Shown here piece by piece: positions 16,940-25,405 of a DNA stretch of 49,947 nt; position 1 is the first letter of the stretch, and every line of letters begins with the position of its first letter. The DNA comes from Candidatus Melainabacteria bacterium (lineage in GTDB: Bacteria > Cyanobacteriota > Vampirovibrionia > Obscuribacterales > Obscuribacteraceae): contig JABDBL010000017.1 of assembly GCA_013288645.1 (NCBI GenBank), positions 1 to 49,947 of the forward strand. The letters run 5' to 3'. Below the pieces are notes generated by a model. It saw nothing but the letters and a program-made list of their open reading frames with translations. It searched no databases and had not been told where the DNA came from. A program made the translations under genes and the position numbers.

Positions 16940-16972
16940 AAGCGCGCAAATTGTAAAGAACTGCTTTAATAT
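16940..16972. repeat. Partial copy of the dispersed intergenic repeat; gap 16902-17319
   Basis: AGCGCGCAAATTGTAAAG followed by a T-rich stretch matches the TTGTAAAG half of the family. It is about 350 bp upstream of the GC-rich unit starting at 17320. Confidence 0.45.
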
Positions 16973-17032
16973 GCCAATAGGAGATAAATCCTGTTAAATA
17001 ATCAGTTTCCGCGGCTACATTTTAGTTTCAAA

Positions 17033-17305
17033 TTACAGATGGACTGTGCCTTCTAGAGCTTCTGACATATCTTCTTTGACAAACAAACTGTCTTGATTTT
17101 GAAGATCTTGAAAAGTTAGCTTTGAAGCACGTCTCTTCACATTATCCCGAGCATAGCTTATTAAACGACTCCTTCCGCTCAACCAAGCTTTCAGCACCGC
17201 GATATACGGTGTATGCGGACTTGAGGTCGTTATTCGGAGCAAACGGGCTGCCGAATTAAGCTGTCGGGAGGGACGTCTCATCCAGTACACAGAGGATGAG
17301 TTCAT
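17033..17305 (-). pseudogene. Possible remnant of an unknown coding sequence
   Basis: The minus-strand frame ending at 17033 reads like genuine protein from about PYIAVLKAWLSGRSRLISYA to the end (DSLFVKEDMSEALEGTVHL), but no family is recognised. Its 5' part runs into the leader of the plus-strand gene at 17320 and lacks a ribosome binding site. It may be the 3' end of a gene truncated by arrival of the GC-rich unit, or a chance frame. Confidence 0.25.
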
Positions 17306-17319
17306 TTAGAGAGGGCACG

Positions 17320-17685
17320 ATGTTCAGGTTCAAGCGCAATTCACAGCATGCCACCACTGCAGACGCCGCGGTCAACACAGCACTGCCAGAGCCGACAGAA
17401 CGGCAGGAGAAAATCATCGGCAAAGTCTTCCGTAGAACGCCTTATATAGTGGGAAGCCAGGGAGCCGCTTCTCGGCTGGAGCTGGTGCTCGATACGGAAT
17501 CCGGTCGACAGATAATGAGGGACATCAGCGACTTCTCAGTCCGTAAAGGAGATAAGGTGGAAATCATAACCACCTATATGAAACGGGAGGCTCACCGCTG
17601 GAGTTACGAAGGTCGGCAGCTAAAAATCATTGAATGGGCAGATGATCCTGCCCCCGGCCCAACTGACGAAGAGCTGCGCGACTAA
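17320..17685 (+). CDS. Unknown small protein, possible beta-rich fold
   Basis: The 121-residue product has a basic, low-complexity N-terminus (MFRFKRNSQHATTADAAVN). From residue 30 alternating hydrophobic/charged strands follow (KIIGKVFRRTPYIVGS, RLELVLDT, KVEIITTYMKRE, RQLKIIEWADD), suggesting a small beta-barrel such as an OB-like fold; this is a guess. The tail is acidic. ATG 17320 is preceded by GAGAGG and by a stem-loop (17277-17300, CTCATCC/GGATGAG). GC-rich single-gene unit with its own terminator. No homolog recognised. Confidence 0.65.
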   Translation: MFRFKRNSQHATTADAAVNTALPEPTERQEKIIGKVFRRTPYIVGSQGAASRLELVLDTESGRQIMRDISDFSVRKGDKVEIITTYMKREAHRWSYEGRQLKIIEWADDPAPGPTDEELRD

Positions 17686-17733
17686 AAAAGCGCAGGTCGG
17701 CAGTAGAAACAAATCGTCAGCGGGTTTTTCAGA

Positions 17734-17772
17734 GCGGCTGGGACGGCGGAGCTGCCCCAGCCGCTTTTTTTA
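17734..17772 (+). terminator. Strong rho-independent terminator
   Basis: GCGGCTGGG pairs with CCCAGCCGC, followed by seven T residues. It is 48 bp after the stop at 17685. Confidence 0.9.
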
Positions 17773-17884
17773 ATTCTATTTTTTGATCTTTCCGTACTCT
17801 GTTTGCCCCCTTTCCACTCTGATACAAGCTCGTTCGTTGAATCTGAACAAACAACGCGCTTCTGTTAAAGAAAACAAATAACGC

Positions 17885-17908
17885 ACTTCACGCGAGCTGC
17901 GCTAGCTT
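17885..17908. repeat. Copy of the dispersed intergenic repeat; gap 17773-18220
   Basis: CACGCGAGCTGCGCTAGCTT is a copy of the family, 313 bp upstream of the glucokinase-like start. The rest of the gap is AT-rich with no recognised gene, ending in the stem-loop at 18163-18184. Confidence 0.55.
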
Positions 17909-18220
17909 TTATTTTGCATTTTTTTCTATTTGCTGTAGAAAATCTCTTTAATCTCATAAGCTAAAGCCGACCAAGAACCGCTAAACGATTAATAGTCAGC
18001 GCATATATTCTCATAAGTCGATTTTACATTTTGAACATATCTGCTTGATTGGGCTTAGCCACTAATGACAGTGTTAGATGTGTGCAAAAACATGGTTTTT
18101 GATAGGAGATTTTTAGGCGCTGAAAACTTGATTGCAGGTGTCTGTCTTTTTCCGTTCGTTGGCAGCTAGAAATGTTTCTAGCTGGCTTGAGCCAGATCAC
18201 TTTTGACACAGGACCACGCA

Positions 18221-19357
18221 ATGCAAGATCGTATTTCTTTCGACCTGTACGGAGTCCAGCACAACCTCGCGGCTGGAGACATTGTCTGCTGTATTGACCA
18301 CGGGGGTACCGGTGGTGATGGTGTCATTGGTCCCTTCGTGCCGTCGAGCAATCGGGTTGAGGTGTCCCACCGCGAGAAGTTCGGAGCCGAAGTTCCGCCA
18401 GCACAAGTGCTCGATGGACTGATCGATAAGAGCCACCTCAATCCAACACGCGTTATTTACGGCGTGGCAGCAGCGGTGAAGAAAAACTACTCGCGAGCCT
18501 CTGACAACATGCGCTTCGATGTCGACGGGAACAAACTGAGACGGGGGTTACCTTCAAACACCCGGCTCCGGCTTCGCAACGACTACGGCTTGGTGACAGA
18601 ACGCTTAGCCCAGCCGGTCGACAGGCGCCAGACATTCGTTTTGCAGCAAGGACAGCGCTTTGGGCGCATTAACGTCATTACGGCCGCGGGGGCGGGCAGT
18701 GGACTGGGAACCGGCCGCCTTCTCTTGCTAGAAGGAGGTGGGCATCACGTTGATGAGATTGAGGGCAGTCACGGTCGACTGGTGGTGCGCTGCAATCCAA
18801 AAGCGGCAATCAACCAGTTGGAGCTGCTCCCCTGGTGGCAAGAGCATTTCGGACCCAGCCCCGCCAATTCGGACAGGATCCTTTGCGCTGGGGGGCTGCT
18901 TAAGCTGCTTAACTTCGTGGTGGAAACGGGCGGCTATACTTTGCCGACTGATCTCGAGCGACTCGTTAAAGGGGAGATGAGCGACACCAATGCGCACCAA
19001 GCCCGCTTGCTGCTGACGCAACACGCAATGGCTAGCTCCACCGATGACGATGTCTGTGCAGCAACCATTGTCCTTTTCATGGACTTGTTTGGGGGCTTCC
19101 TGCAAAACGCCGCCTTCCTGCATGGACCCAAAGAGGACAATTACCGCATCTACCTCCTTGGTGGCGTGCTGACTGGATGGCTCAAGGAAGAGCAATTCTG
19201 GCCCCGCTTTGGCAAGTATCTCCTGCGCAGCTTCTGCTCTACGGTGGAACCGGTCGACGAGCGCTGGCTGGCAAGTGTGCCAATTGACATAGTGAAAGAG
19301 CATCGATTGTTCGCTCTCCACGGAGCAACAATTGCTGCTGCTTGCCTGGCGGCGTAA
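18221..19357 (+). CDS. Divergent glucokinase (bacterial glk family, PF02685 type)
   Basis: The 378-residue protein keeps the landmarks of bacterial glucokinases, which phosphorylate glucose with ATP in the cytoplasm. The phosphate-binding loop is DHGGT at 26-30 (family DIGGT). A catalytic-type ND is at 120-121 within LRNDYGLVTERLAQP, a Gly-rich GSGLGTG at 159-165, EGSHG at 181-185 (family EGGH), then DRILCAGGLLKLLNF (family ERVLSGxGL) and a LLGGVL loop. Sequence divergence is high and the DIGGT Ile is His. ATG 18221 is chosen over the in-frame TTG 18203 because CAGGACC fits as ribosome binding site. A perfect 10-bp stem-loop (18163-18184) precedes it. GC-rich; fits with the MalQ-like gene at 5636. 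Confidence 0.6.
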   Translation: MQDRISFDLYGVQHNLAAGDIVCCIDHGGTGGDGVIGPFVPSSNRVEVSHREKFGAEVPPAQVLDGLIDKSHLNPTRVIYGVAAAVKKNYSRASDNMRFDVDGNKLRRGLPSNTRLRLRNDYGLVTERLAQPVDRRQTFVLQQGQRFGRINVITAAGAGSGLGTGRLLLLEGGGHHVDEIEGSHGRLVVRCNPKAAINQLELLPWWQEHFGPSPANSDRILCAGGLLKLLNFVVETGGYTLPTDLERLVKGEMSDTNAHQARLLLTQHAMASSTDDDVCAATIVLFMDLFGGFLQNAAFLHGPKEDNYRIYLLGGVLTGWLKEEQFWPRFGKYLLRSFCSTVEPVDERWLASVPIDIVKEHRLFALHGATIAAACLAA

Positions 19358-19381
19358 GAGTCTTGCTGCTGGACATGAGGA

Positions 19382-19600
19382 GTCCAGACGCAGCGACTGC
19401 GGAAGGGGGGCGCCCCGGGCGCGGGTATGCGGCAATCCGCCCGGGGGCTTACTCAGGTGAGGATGAGGACGAGGAAGATGGGAATGAGGAGGGCGAGTGA
19501 GCATGATGTCATCGAACGTGCGAAAGAAAAGGAGATTCAATTTGGCCAGCTGAGCCTTTCCTTTTACTTTCGCATTTTTGCTTTAAGTAGCTATACAAGT
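19382..19600. other. GC-rich 3' flank with imperfect hairpins
   Basis: Part of the 645-bp gap after the glucokinase-like gene. It contains a C/G-rich palindromic stretch around 19405-19445 (GGGCGCCCC, then CCGCCCGGGGG), a purine-rich GAGGA stretch to 19500, and a possible terminator stem AAAAGGA/TCCTTTT at about 19529-19565. No gene recognised. Confidence 0.4.
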
Positions 19601-19606
19601 GACACT

Positions 19607-19627
19607 ACTCACGCGAGCCGCGCTATG
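19607..19627. repeat. Copy of the dispersed intergenic repeat
   Basis: CTCACGCGAGCCGCGCTATG, 376 bp upstream of the GC-rich gene at 20003. The remainder of the gap to 20002 is AT-rich without a recognised gene. Confidence 0.5.
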
Positions 19628-20002
19628 TCTGAATGAAAATTCATTCGATTAATTGAATTATAAATATCAAATTAAAGCCTGAATTATCGAAATTTCGGCA
19701 AAAGTGTTGCTGCCATAGCTTTAGCCCGAAAAATATATCTTGCTTTTGCTCCCTTTATAGGAGCATCATAGATTAATGCTTCTCGAACTTTTACCCGGAG
19801 ACCAATCTAAAAGACAATACATCACTTCGCTTTAACTAAATGTACTTCCATCGCCTGCCGGATGGATTACATAGATGCAATCGTTCGGTTAAGGCGTCAG
19901 ATTCTGGTGTAATCTCCAACCAGGATACTGAATGCAACTCTATTGTCAGCGGACAGACGATTAGCCTTTTCTCTCACGGAGCCACCAATAGGTGGAGTAG
20001 CG

Positions 20003-20653
20003 ATGAAGACTGCATCAGCAGAGTACCAAAACAAGAAGCACGGAGCAGGAACTTTCGTCACCGCCCAGGAGGACGTGCGCAACACGGCGACCGCCCTTTG
20101 GACGAGTGGTCACGAGCAAGCTCAACTTCCGGACCCAGCCGAGGTCGCGTCCAGAATTGAACAGATCGGAAAATGTCTTAGCGCGCTTTACGGTCGGTCC
20201 GAGAACACCGACAACCTCGAGCTCCTGCAATTGGAACGCCAGCGCGTTCTCGACGCCTGGTCCAAACTCACTGGCCTCGACAAGGACGTCCAGAACGATC
20301 CGCCAACTGACGCGGTGGTACACGGACTCTGGCGTCAATACTGCCTGGCTCTTGCAACTTACCGGGGGTTGATCAGCAAGACCCTCTGCGAGCTGGTTCC
20401 TTATCCAATGCTCTCGAACGGTGATCGGATCAGCATGCGCACGTTCACGCTCACCAACCGTGTTATTCCCGCCGAACTGCCCACCACGACCGAGCCAGCA
20501 TTCGTCGAATCCGACTCGGTCACCCAAGCGCCGTCCAGCGTCCAACTGTCGGGCTTGGGCAACTTTGTAGTCAGCGCCGTTCAGAGCCTTACAGGCGGCT
20601 CTTCCCATATGGACCTCGGCGGGGGGGACGGCAAGCGGCGCAGGAAGAAGTGA
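20003..20653 (+). CDS. Unknown 216-residue soluble protein with basic tail
   Basis: No family recognised. The protein is predicted helical between about 30 and 145 (several Leu/Ala-rich segments, including ASRIEQIGKCLSALYG and LELLQLERQRVLDAW), then Ser/Thr-rich, ending in a run of Lys/Arg (KRRRKK) that could bind nucleic acid. I chose ATG 20003 over TTG 19943 because GGTGGAG lies immediately upstream. That Shine-Dalgarno is also the 3' arm of a small stem-loop (CCACC/GGTGG, 19982-19995), which could mask it. GC-rich single-gene unit with terminator. Confidence 0.7.
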   Translation: MKTASAEYQNKKHGAGTFVTAQEDVRNTATALWTSGHEQAQLPDPAEVASRIEQIGKCLSALYGRSENTDNLELLQLERQRVLDAWSKLTGLDKDVQNDPPTDAVVHGLWRQYCLALATYRGLISKTLCELVPYPMLSNGDRISMRTFTLTNRVIPAELPTTTEPAFVESDSVTQAPSSVQLSGLGNFVVSAVQSLTGGSSHMDLGGGDGKRRRKK

Positions 20654-20674
20654 GTGAATCGCCCACTCCGCAAC

Positions 20675-20719
20675 AACGCCCGGGATACTCGCTAGCATGC
20701 GAGCCCCGGGCGTTTTTTA
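20675..20719 (+). terminator. Strong rho-independent terminator
   Basis: AACGCCCGGG pairs with CCCGGGCGTT, then TTTT. It follows the gene ending at 20653 and faces the convergent rpsU gene. Confidence 0.9.
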
Positions 20720-20827
20720 TTGCTATTTTTATTTCTATCGACTTTATACGGGAAAACAAATACAGAAAAATATCAAAGAATGCCTGTCCTTTGATATTTT
20801 TTATAGCTACTATATTATTGTCAAGAA

Positions 20828-21001
20828 TTACGAGCGGCGTTTGCGGGCAGCTTCTGCTTTTCTTTTTCTTTTTACGCTAGGTTTTTCATAGCGTTCACGT
20901 CTTTTTATTTCAGACAAAATTCCTGCTTTTTGAATTTTTTTCTTGAAGCGCTTCAAAGCAGCTTCAATACTTTCTCCTTCAGCAACTCTAACCTCAGACA
21001 A
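20828..21001 (-). CDS. rpsU: 30S ribosomal protein bS21
   Basis: This 57-residue gene falls below common ORF size cutoffs. It starts at TTG 21001 (GGGAG about 8 bp upstream) and reads [19 protein letters not shown], then [22 protein letters not shown] and a Lys/Arg-rich tail ending KRRS. This is the canonical bS21 pattern: a short beta strand, two helices and a basic extension. bS21 binds the 30S platform near the anti-Shine-Dalgarno region. Low-GC core gene transcribed alone. Confidence 0.95.
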   Translation of the reverse strand: MSEVRVAEGESIEAALKRFKKKIQKAGILSEIKRRERYEKPSVKRKRKAEAARKRRS

Positions 21002-21174
21002 TTAACATCTCCCTTGTTTAAGTACCAAACTCGCCCAAACGACAATATTGACAATATATATTCAAAATAGCATATTATCACGCTGGCTGGATCTGGCAAC
21101 TATTAAGAGCACAAAACGAAATACAACGAGACTATTCGAACTAATCAATAATCAGTTTTGATAAGCAGATGTGC

Positions 21175-21708
21175 TTATTGCTTTTCGCCATACTTGACTC
21201 TGTCTTCCATTAATTTCTTGTCCGCCGGCAAAGGTATTTGGGCCGTATCTACATTTTTGCCAAGCTTTTTAAAAGCACGCACAAAAATTGGAAATTGGAA
21301 AGTATATCGTTTGTCATAACTAACAGCAATTGGTGCAAACTTGTTGCCACAATTAAGCACGTAATTCAAAGTATCTGTGCCTGGCAATCCCATCAGATCG
21401 CAACCAGCATCCAGAAATAATATAGAAAAAATTAAAAATATTGGTCCCATAATAAGATGCACCCAAAGACCTTGAGCCTCTCGAATAAGTGTGCGCTTGC
21501 CGGTAACCGGGTCTATACCGTCTGAGCGTTTCCCTGTAGGAGGGGACGGCGGCGGCGGGACATGAATCAGCAAAGGCGAAACTAAAGTAATTGGTAAAAA
21601 GCCTGTCCAATAGTTGACCTTACCCAATATAACAGCCCGATAAAAACGATAGACAAAAGAAATACCGAGCAGAGTAACAATAATTCCGATTATTAGGGTT
21701 ATAGACAT
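21175..21708 (-). CDS. Unknown membrane protein with three hydrophobic segments
   Basis: The 177-residue product has transmembrane segments at about 3-25, 33-50 and 84-108. A Pro-rich loop (PPPPSPPTGKRSDGIDPVTGKR) lies between the second and third, and a soluble C-terminal part of about 65 residues ends the protein. No family recognised. Low-GC composition like the neighbouring rpsU and aspS. ATG 21708 lacks a clear Shine-Dalgarno. Confidence 0.65.
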   Translation of the reverse strand: MSITLIIGIIVTLLGISFVYRFYRAVILGKVNYWTGFLPITLVSPLLIHVPPPPSPPTGKRSDGIDPVTGKRTLIREAQGLWVHLIMGPIFLIFSILFLDAGCDLMGLPGTDTLNYVLNCGNKFAPIAVSYDKRYTFQFPIFVRAFKKLGKNVDTAQIPLPADKKLMEDRVKYGEKQ

Positions 21709-21968
21709 TTTTAAAATTAGTGATTGAGGAGTTCCAACAATGGTTCCAATTTATACATTATACGAAAATTTGTCCGAATACTAGTGCAATTCGTCACAAA
21801 TTAAGGCTAGATGATTGTTTCAAGTATTGTGTCCATTTAAAATGGTCTTGCCCAAGGATAAAATGGATTAGTGAAGCATAAGGCGTATGAGTTACGCCGC
21901 AGGAAGTATGCGATGACGGCGGAAGCGGAACACAAGCAGGATGGAAGGAAATCGTAACGAAGCGGATG

Positions 21969-22035
21969 GCGCCGGTGAGGCGGCAGAAGCGAAGTGGGGT
22001 AAAGCGGAGGAGCCGAAGTATGAAGGCGACGAAGC
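21969..22035 (+). repeat. GC-rich purine-biased repeat upstream of aspS (partner 49860-49933)
   Basis: GCGCCGGTGAGGCG, then GCGGAGGAGCCGAAG.ATGAAGG and CGACGRAGC, is shared in the same orientation relative to the downstream gene with the element directly before herA. The surrounding 21860-22110 is purine-rich on the plus strand and unlike the AT-rich flanks. The gap 21709-22114 holds no recognised gene; a 34-codon frame (21941-22045) is not preserved in the partner copy. Confidence 0.7.
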
Positions 22036-22114
22036 GTTGAAATAAAGATACGCGCGTTGAGGCGAGTGACGAAGCCGAGGCAGCGCTTAAAATAAGGAAA
22101 GGAGATTATCCTAA

Positions 22115-23938
22115 TTGAATAAGAAGATTCCGCGCAGTTATTGCGAGCAAATTAATAGCCAATCTGTTGGACAACAAGTACGTTTATGCGGTTGGGTTCA
22201 TGTACGTCGAGATTTAGGCGGACTAGTTTTTATTGAATTACGTGATCACACTGGACGCATACAATTGGCGGCTGACCCTAAGCGTAATCCGGCTGTGCAT
22301 GATGTTTTTCTTTCTTTGCGATCAGAGTATGTTATCGCGGCCCAGGGAATAGTACAAAAACGTCCGGCTGATAGTGTCAATGCTAATTTAAAAACTGGCG
22401 AGCTTGAGATCTATCCAGAAACGGTTGAATTACTGAATACTTGCCAGAACCTGCCATTTCAACTGGATGAGGCGGCGCAGGTGGATGAGTCTTTTAGACT
22501 TAAATACCGCTATTTAGATTTAAGAAGACCGGAAATGCAGGCTAATTTTCGACTAAGACACAAAGTAATTGCCACTATTCGCGAACACTTGAATGCTCAG
22601 AATTTTACGGAAATTGAAACGCCAATTTTAACTAAAGCTACTCCAGAGGGCGCGCGAGACTTTCTTGTGCCAAGCAGACTGAATGCCGGGCTATGGTATG
22701 CCTTACCGCAGTCGCCGCAACTCTTTAAGCAAACGCTGATGATAAGCGGCTTTGATCGCTATTATCAAATTGCACGCTGTTTCAGAGATGAAGACTTGCG
22801 TGCTGACAGACAACCCGAGTTTACACAAATAGATATAGAAATGTCTTTCATTGAAGAAGAAGATATTTTGTCTACTACCGAAAGCTGGCTTGCTGCTGCC
22901 TTCAAATGTGGTGGCGTTGATATTCCTATACCACTGCCCAGATACACTTTCAAAGAAGTAATGGACCGCTTTGGCTCCGACAAGCCAGATATGCGCTTTG
23001 ATTTAGAAATAAAAGATTTAACCAAGTTAGCAGCAAAATGCCAGTTTAAAGTATTTCAAGAAGTGGCTGCTAGTGGTGGTTTTGTGCGTGGTATCACTTT
23101 GCCAGGCAAAGCAAATGATGTTTCAAGACGCACTTTGGATGAATGGCGTGATTTTGTAAAACTGTCAGGCGCACAAGGACTTATGTGGGTAGCTTATGGG
23201 CAAGATGTTGATGGCAAGCCACAAATAAGATCAGCCGGGTTAGATAAATATTTAAGTGCTGAAGAAATGTGCGAATTACAAACTTTAGCAGGAGCAAAAA
23301 CCGGCGATTTGGTTTTAGTTGTTGCTGGTACTTATTCCGTAGTCTGTCAGGCATTAGGCAGGCTGAGATTAAAAGTGGCTGAAGAACTTAATTTAATCGA
23401 CCATTCTAAAAATAAAATGTTTTGGGTGCTTGATTTTCCCATGTTTGAATACGATAAAGAAGAAAAAAAATATGTGGCCATGCATCATCCTTTTACAGCA
23501 CCGCGTCCTGAAGATTTGCCTCTTTTAGAAACCGAGCCGGAGAAAGTAAGAGCACGTGCTTATGACGTGGTTTTTAATGGCGTAGAATTGGGGAGTGGTT
23601 CTATACGTATACATGATCAAGAAACCCAATCACGTGTATTTAATAGAATTGGTATTGACCAGCAAGCAGCAAAAGAAAAATTTGGTTTTTTGTTAGACGC
23701 TCTTGCCACCGGTGCCCCGCCCCATGGTGGCATTGCTTTAGGTATTGATCGCATAGTAATGCTTTTAGCTGGTGCTAAATCTATTCGAGATGTAATTGCT
23801 TTTCCAAAAACACAATCTGGTACTTGTTTATTAACTGACGCACCATCTAAAGTATCACCACAACAATTGGCTGAACTTAAAGTAGGCAGCCTGGTAAAAG
23901 AAAAGCAAGAAAGCAAAGAAATACAAAAAGTACCTTAA
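22115..23938 (+). CDS. aspS: Aspartyl-tRNA synthetase
   Basis: The 607-residue class II synthetase has the bacterial-type layout: an OB-fold anticodon-binding domain (about 1-110, LCGWVHVRRDLGGLVFIELRD), the catalytic core and the bacterial GAD insertion (about 290-420). Motif 2 is FRDEDLRADRQPEFTQID starting at 223 and motif 3 includes GIDR at 543-546. It charges tRNA-Asp (and possibly tRNA-Asn where a GatCAB system exists). It starts at TTG 22115 preceded by AGGAGA. Low-GC core gene. Confidence 0.97.
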   Translation: MNKKIPRSYCEQINSQSVGQQVRLCGWVHVRRDLGGLVFIELRDHTGRIQLAADPKRNPAVHDVFLSLRSEYVIAAQGIVQKRPADSVNANLKTGELEIYPETVELLNTCQNLPFQLDEAAQVDESFRLKYRYLDLRRPEMQANFRLRHKVIATIREHLNAQNFTEIETPILTKATPEGARDFLVPSRLNAGLWYALPQSPQLFKQTLMISGFDRYYQIARCFRDEDLRADRQPEFTQIDIEMSFIEEEDILSTTESWLAAAFKCGGVDIPIPLPRYTFKEVMDRFGSDKPDMRFDLEIKDLTKLAAKCQFKVFQEVAASGGFVRGITLPGKANDVSRRTLDEWRDFVKLSGAQGLMWVAYGQDVDGKPQIRSAGLDKYLSAEEMCELQTLAGAKTGDLVLVVAGTYSVVCQALGRLRLKVAEELNLIDHSKNKMFWVLDFPMFEYDKEEKKYVAMHHPFTAPRPEDLPLLETEPEKVRARAYDVVFNGVELGSGSIRIHDQETQSRVFNRIGIDQQAAKEKFGFLLDALATGAPPHGGIALGIDRIVMLLAGAKSIRDVIAFPKTQSGTCLLTDAPSKVSPQQLAELKVGSLVKEKQESKEIQKVP

Positions 23939-23998
23939 GCGGCATGTCGGCTTGATTCTATCAAATAACAATTAGCTCTGAGCACAAAAAGAAGAAGA

Positions 23999-24042
23999 AA
24001 AAACGAGGAATCCGGCCATCCTTGGCTGGATCCTCGTTTTCT
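23999..24042. terminator. Bidirectional terminator between aspS and the gene at 24065
   Basis: AAAACGAGGA.TCC.GCC pairs with GGC.GGATCCTCGTTTT. The plus side continues TTTTCTTC and the minus side TTTTTTCTTCTTC, so both convergent genes can use it. Confidence 0.85.
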
Positions 24043-24064
24043 TCAGTCCGACCACCGGGCAATA

Positions 24065-24919
24065 TCAACTCTCCATAGGCATGTCATTGATTCTGCGGAC
24101 CTCTCCCTCTCTAATGAGGCGCTCCATGAACTGCTTGTCCAGCCGGTTAGACTGCTGCCTAATGTTCAGCCATGCCTGCTGGTTTTCCTCGAGGTTCGAG
24201 GCCGCTACGGTATCGAACTTATCGGTAGCTGCCGCAAACACTTCCTGCGCCTTGTCCTTGGCCGGTTTGGCCAATTTATCTAGGCGAGTGGTGATGGCTA
24301 AAAGCCATGCCTCATCGGCTAAAGCAGCCTGCATAGCCGCGTCGACGGACACCTCAGACAAAGTCGACTTAAACACGGACATTATGGCGTGACGGTAGAG
24401 GCAGCCCATCATATCCGTTCTAGAACTCCTGCCAACTTTCATCACCTCCGTGGCTACTTCGCGGATAAGTCCTTGACATAGTTCGCGCAAGGCATCGAGC
24501 ATTTCGCTCTGCTGCGCCTTGGCCAAGATATGCAAGTTGGTGATGTCTGCGAAAAACTCAGGCATCGCAGCTCTATGGACAATCTCGGCCTGATCGTCTG
24601 CATCCAACACTCGCCTTATCGCCTGATCATTGGCGGCTGCTGTAGCTGGATCAGCCGAGGGGTCCTCATATTCGTCCAGAATGTTTTCGCACGCAAGCAT
24701 CTGTAGTGCGATGGCCTTTTCCCGTTCCAGCAGAGCGATCTTCCACTCCTGATAGCTCGCGCCCAGATCAGTGCCCAGGACAACGGTACGCTCGTACAGT
24801 GGGGACCAGTTGCTGGCGACTTTCTGGTAGATAAGAGTCACAGTTTTGCCCCCTAGTTTGGCATCGTCGTGGCCCGCATCGTTCTGTCCTGTGTCGTTTT
24901 TTCCTGCATCTTTGCTCAT
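24065..24919 (-). CDS. Unknown helical protein, Asp/Asn-rich N-terminus
   Basis: The 284-residue product begins with a hydrophilic repeat-like segment (KNDTGQNDAGHDDAK), then is almost wholly helical with Ala/Glu/Lys/Leu-rich stretches (EWKIALLEREKAIALQMLACE; DKLAKPAKDKAQEVFAAATDKF), possibly coiled coil. No membrane segment or family recognised. ATG 24919 is chosen over TTG 24943 because AAAGGAAA lies upstream. A perfect stem-loop CCTGTC/GACAGG (24964-24979) precedes the leader. GC-rich single-gene unit. Confidence 0.7.
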   Translation of the reverse strand: MSKDAGKNDTGQNDAGHDDAKLGGKTVTLIYQKVASNWSPLYERTVVLGTDLGASYQEWKIALLEREKAIALQMLACENILDEYEDPSADPATAAANDQAIRRVLDADDQAEIVHRAAMPEFFADITNLHILAKAQQSEMLDALRELCQGLIREVATEVMKVGRSSRTDMMGCLYRHAIMSVFKSTLSEVSVDAAMQAALADEAWLLAITTRLDKLAKPAKDKAQEVFAAATDKFDTVAASNLEENQQAWLNIRQQSNRLDKQFMERLIREGEVRRINDMPMES

Positions 24920-25245
24920 AGTTGGGTTTCCTTTCTTTGCCAAGACTGCAACTGAAGCGGGACCCTGTCACACGACAGGTAATTTACCTCGGCAGCGGTC
25001 TGATGGCTCTGGGAGTCTGATTGGGGGTTGGTTCAGGGTCTTGAAGGAGGATTGGTTCTTGGTAGCTGGAGATCGGGGGATAGAACTGTAAACATCTAGA
25101 GAATGACAAAAAGTCTGCAAATAAAGCAAGTGGGGCAGGGATTTTCAATACTATCCCGATACAAGCCAGTTGATTGAAAGGTGCATGTCAACAGAGCGAT
25201 TATGAGTATTTAACCGCAACGGGCATATTAAATCTTGACATCATA

Positions 25246-25270
25246 CTTAGCTTAGCTCGCGCTAGTTCGC
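25246..25270. repeat. Copy of the dispersed intergenic repeat; gap 24920-25405
   Basis: CTTAGCTTAGCTCGCGCTAG lies 327 bp upstream of the GC-rich start at 24919. The rest of the gap has no recognised gene. Confidence 0.55.
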
Positions 25271-25405
25271 ATTTGGTCTGAACTTTTTTCGCTTTCGCCC
25301 TGCGGCTTATGCAAGCGGGTGAGAACCTTTTCTATGACGAAAGTCTTTAGCTTCGCCCCGTCAAGAGATTTAGTCGAAAAAGTGCCAATGACAAAATTTG
25401 CTTTT

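Noticed and set aside
18728-19540. 270-codon minus-strand frame
   Set aside because: Antisense of the glucokinase-like gene; long only because the region is GC-rich with few stops.
21941-22045. 34-codon frame (MEGNRNEADGAGEAAEAK...) inside the purine-rich element before aspS
   Set aside because: The frame is shifted and stopped in the partner element before herA, so the conserved unit is DNA or RNA rather than peptide.
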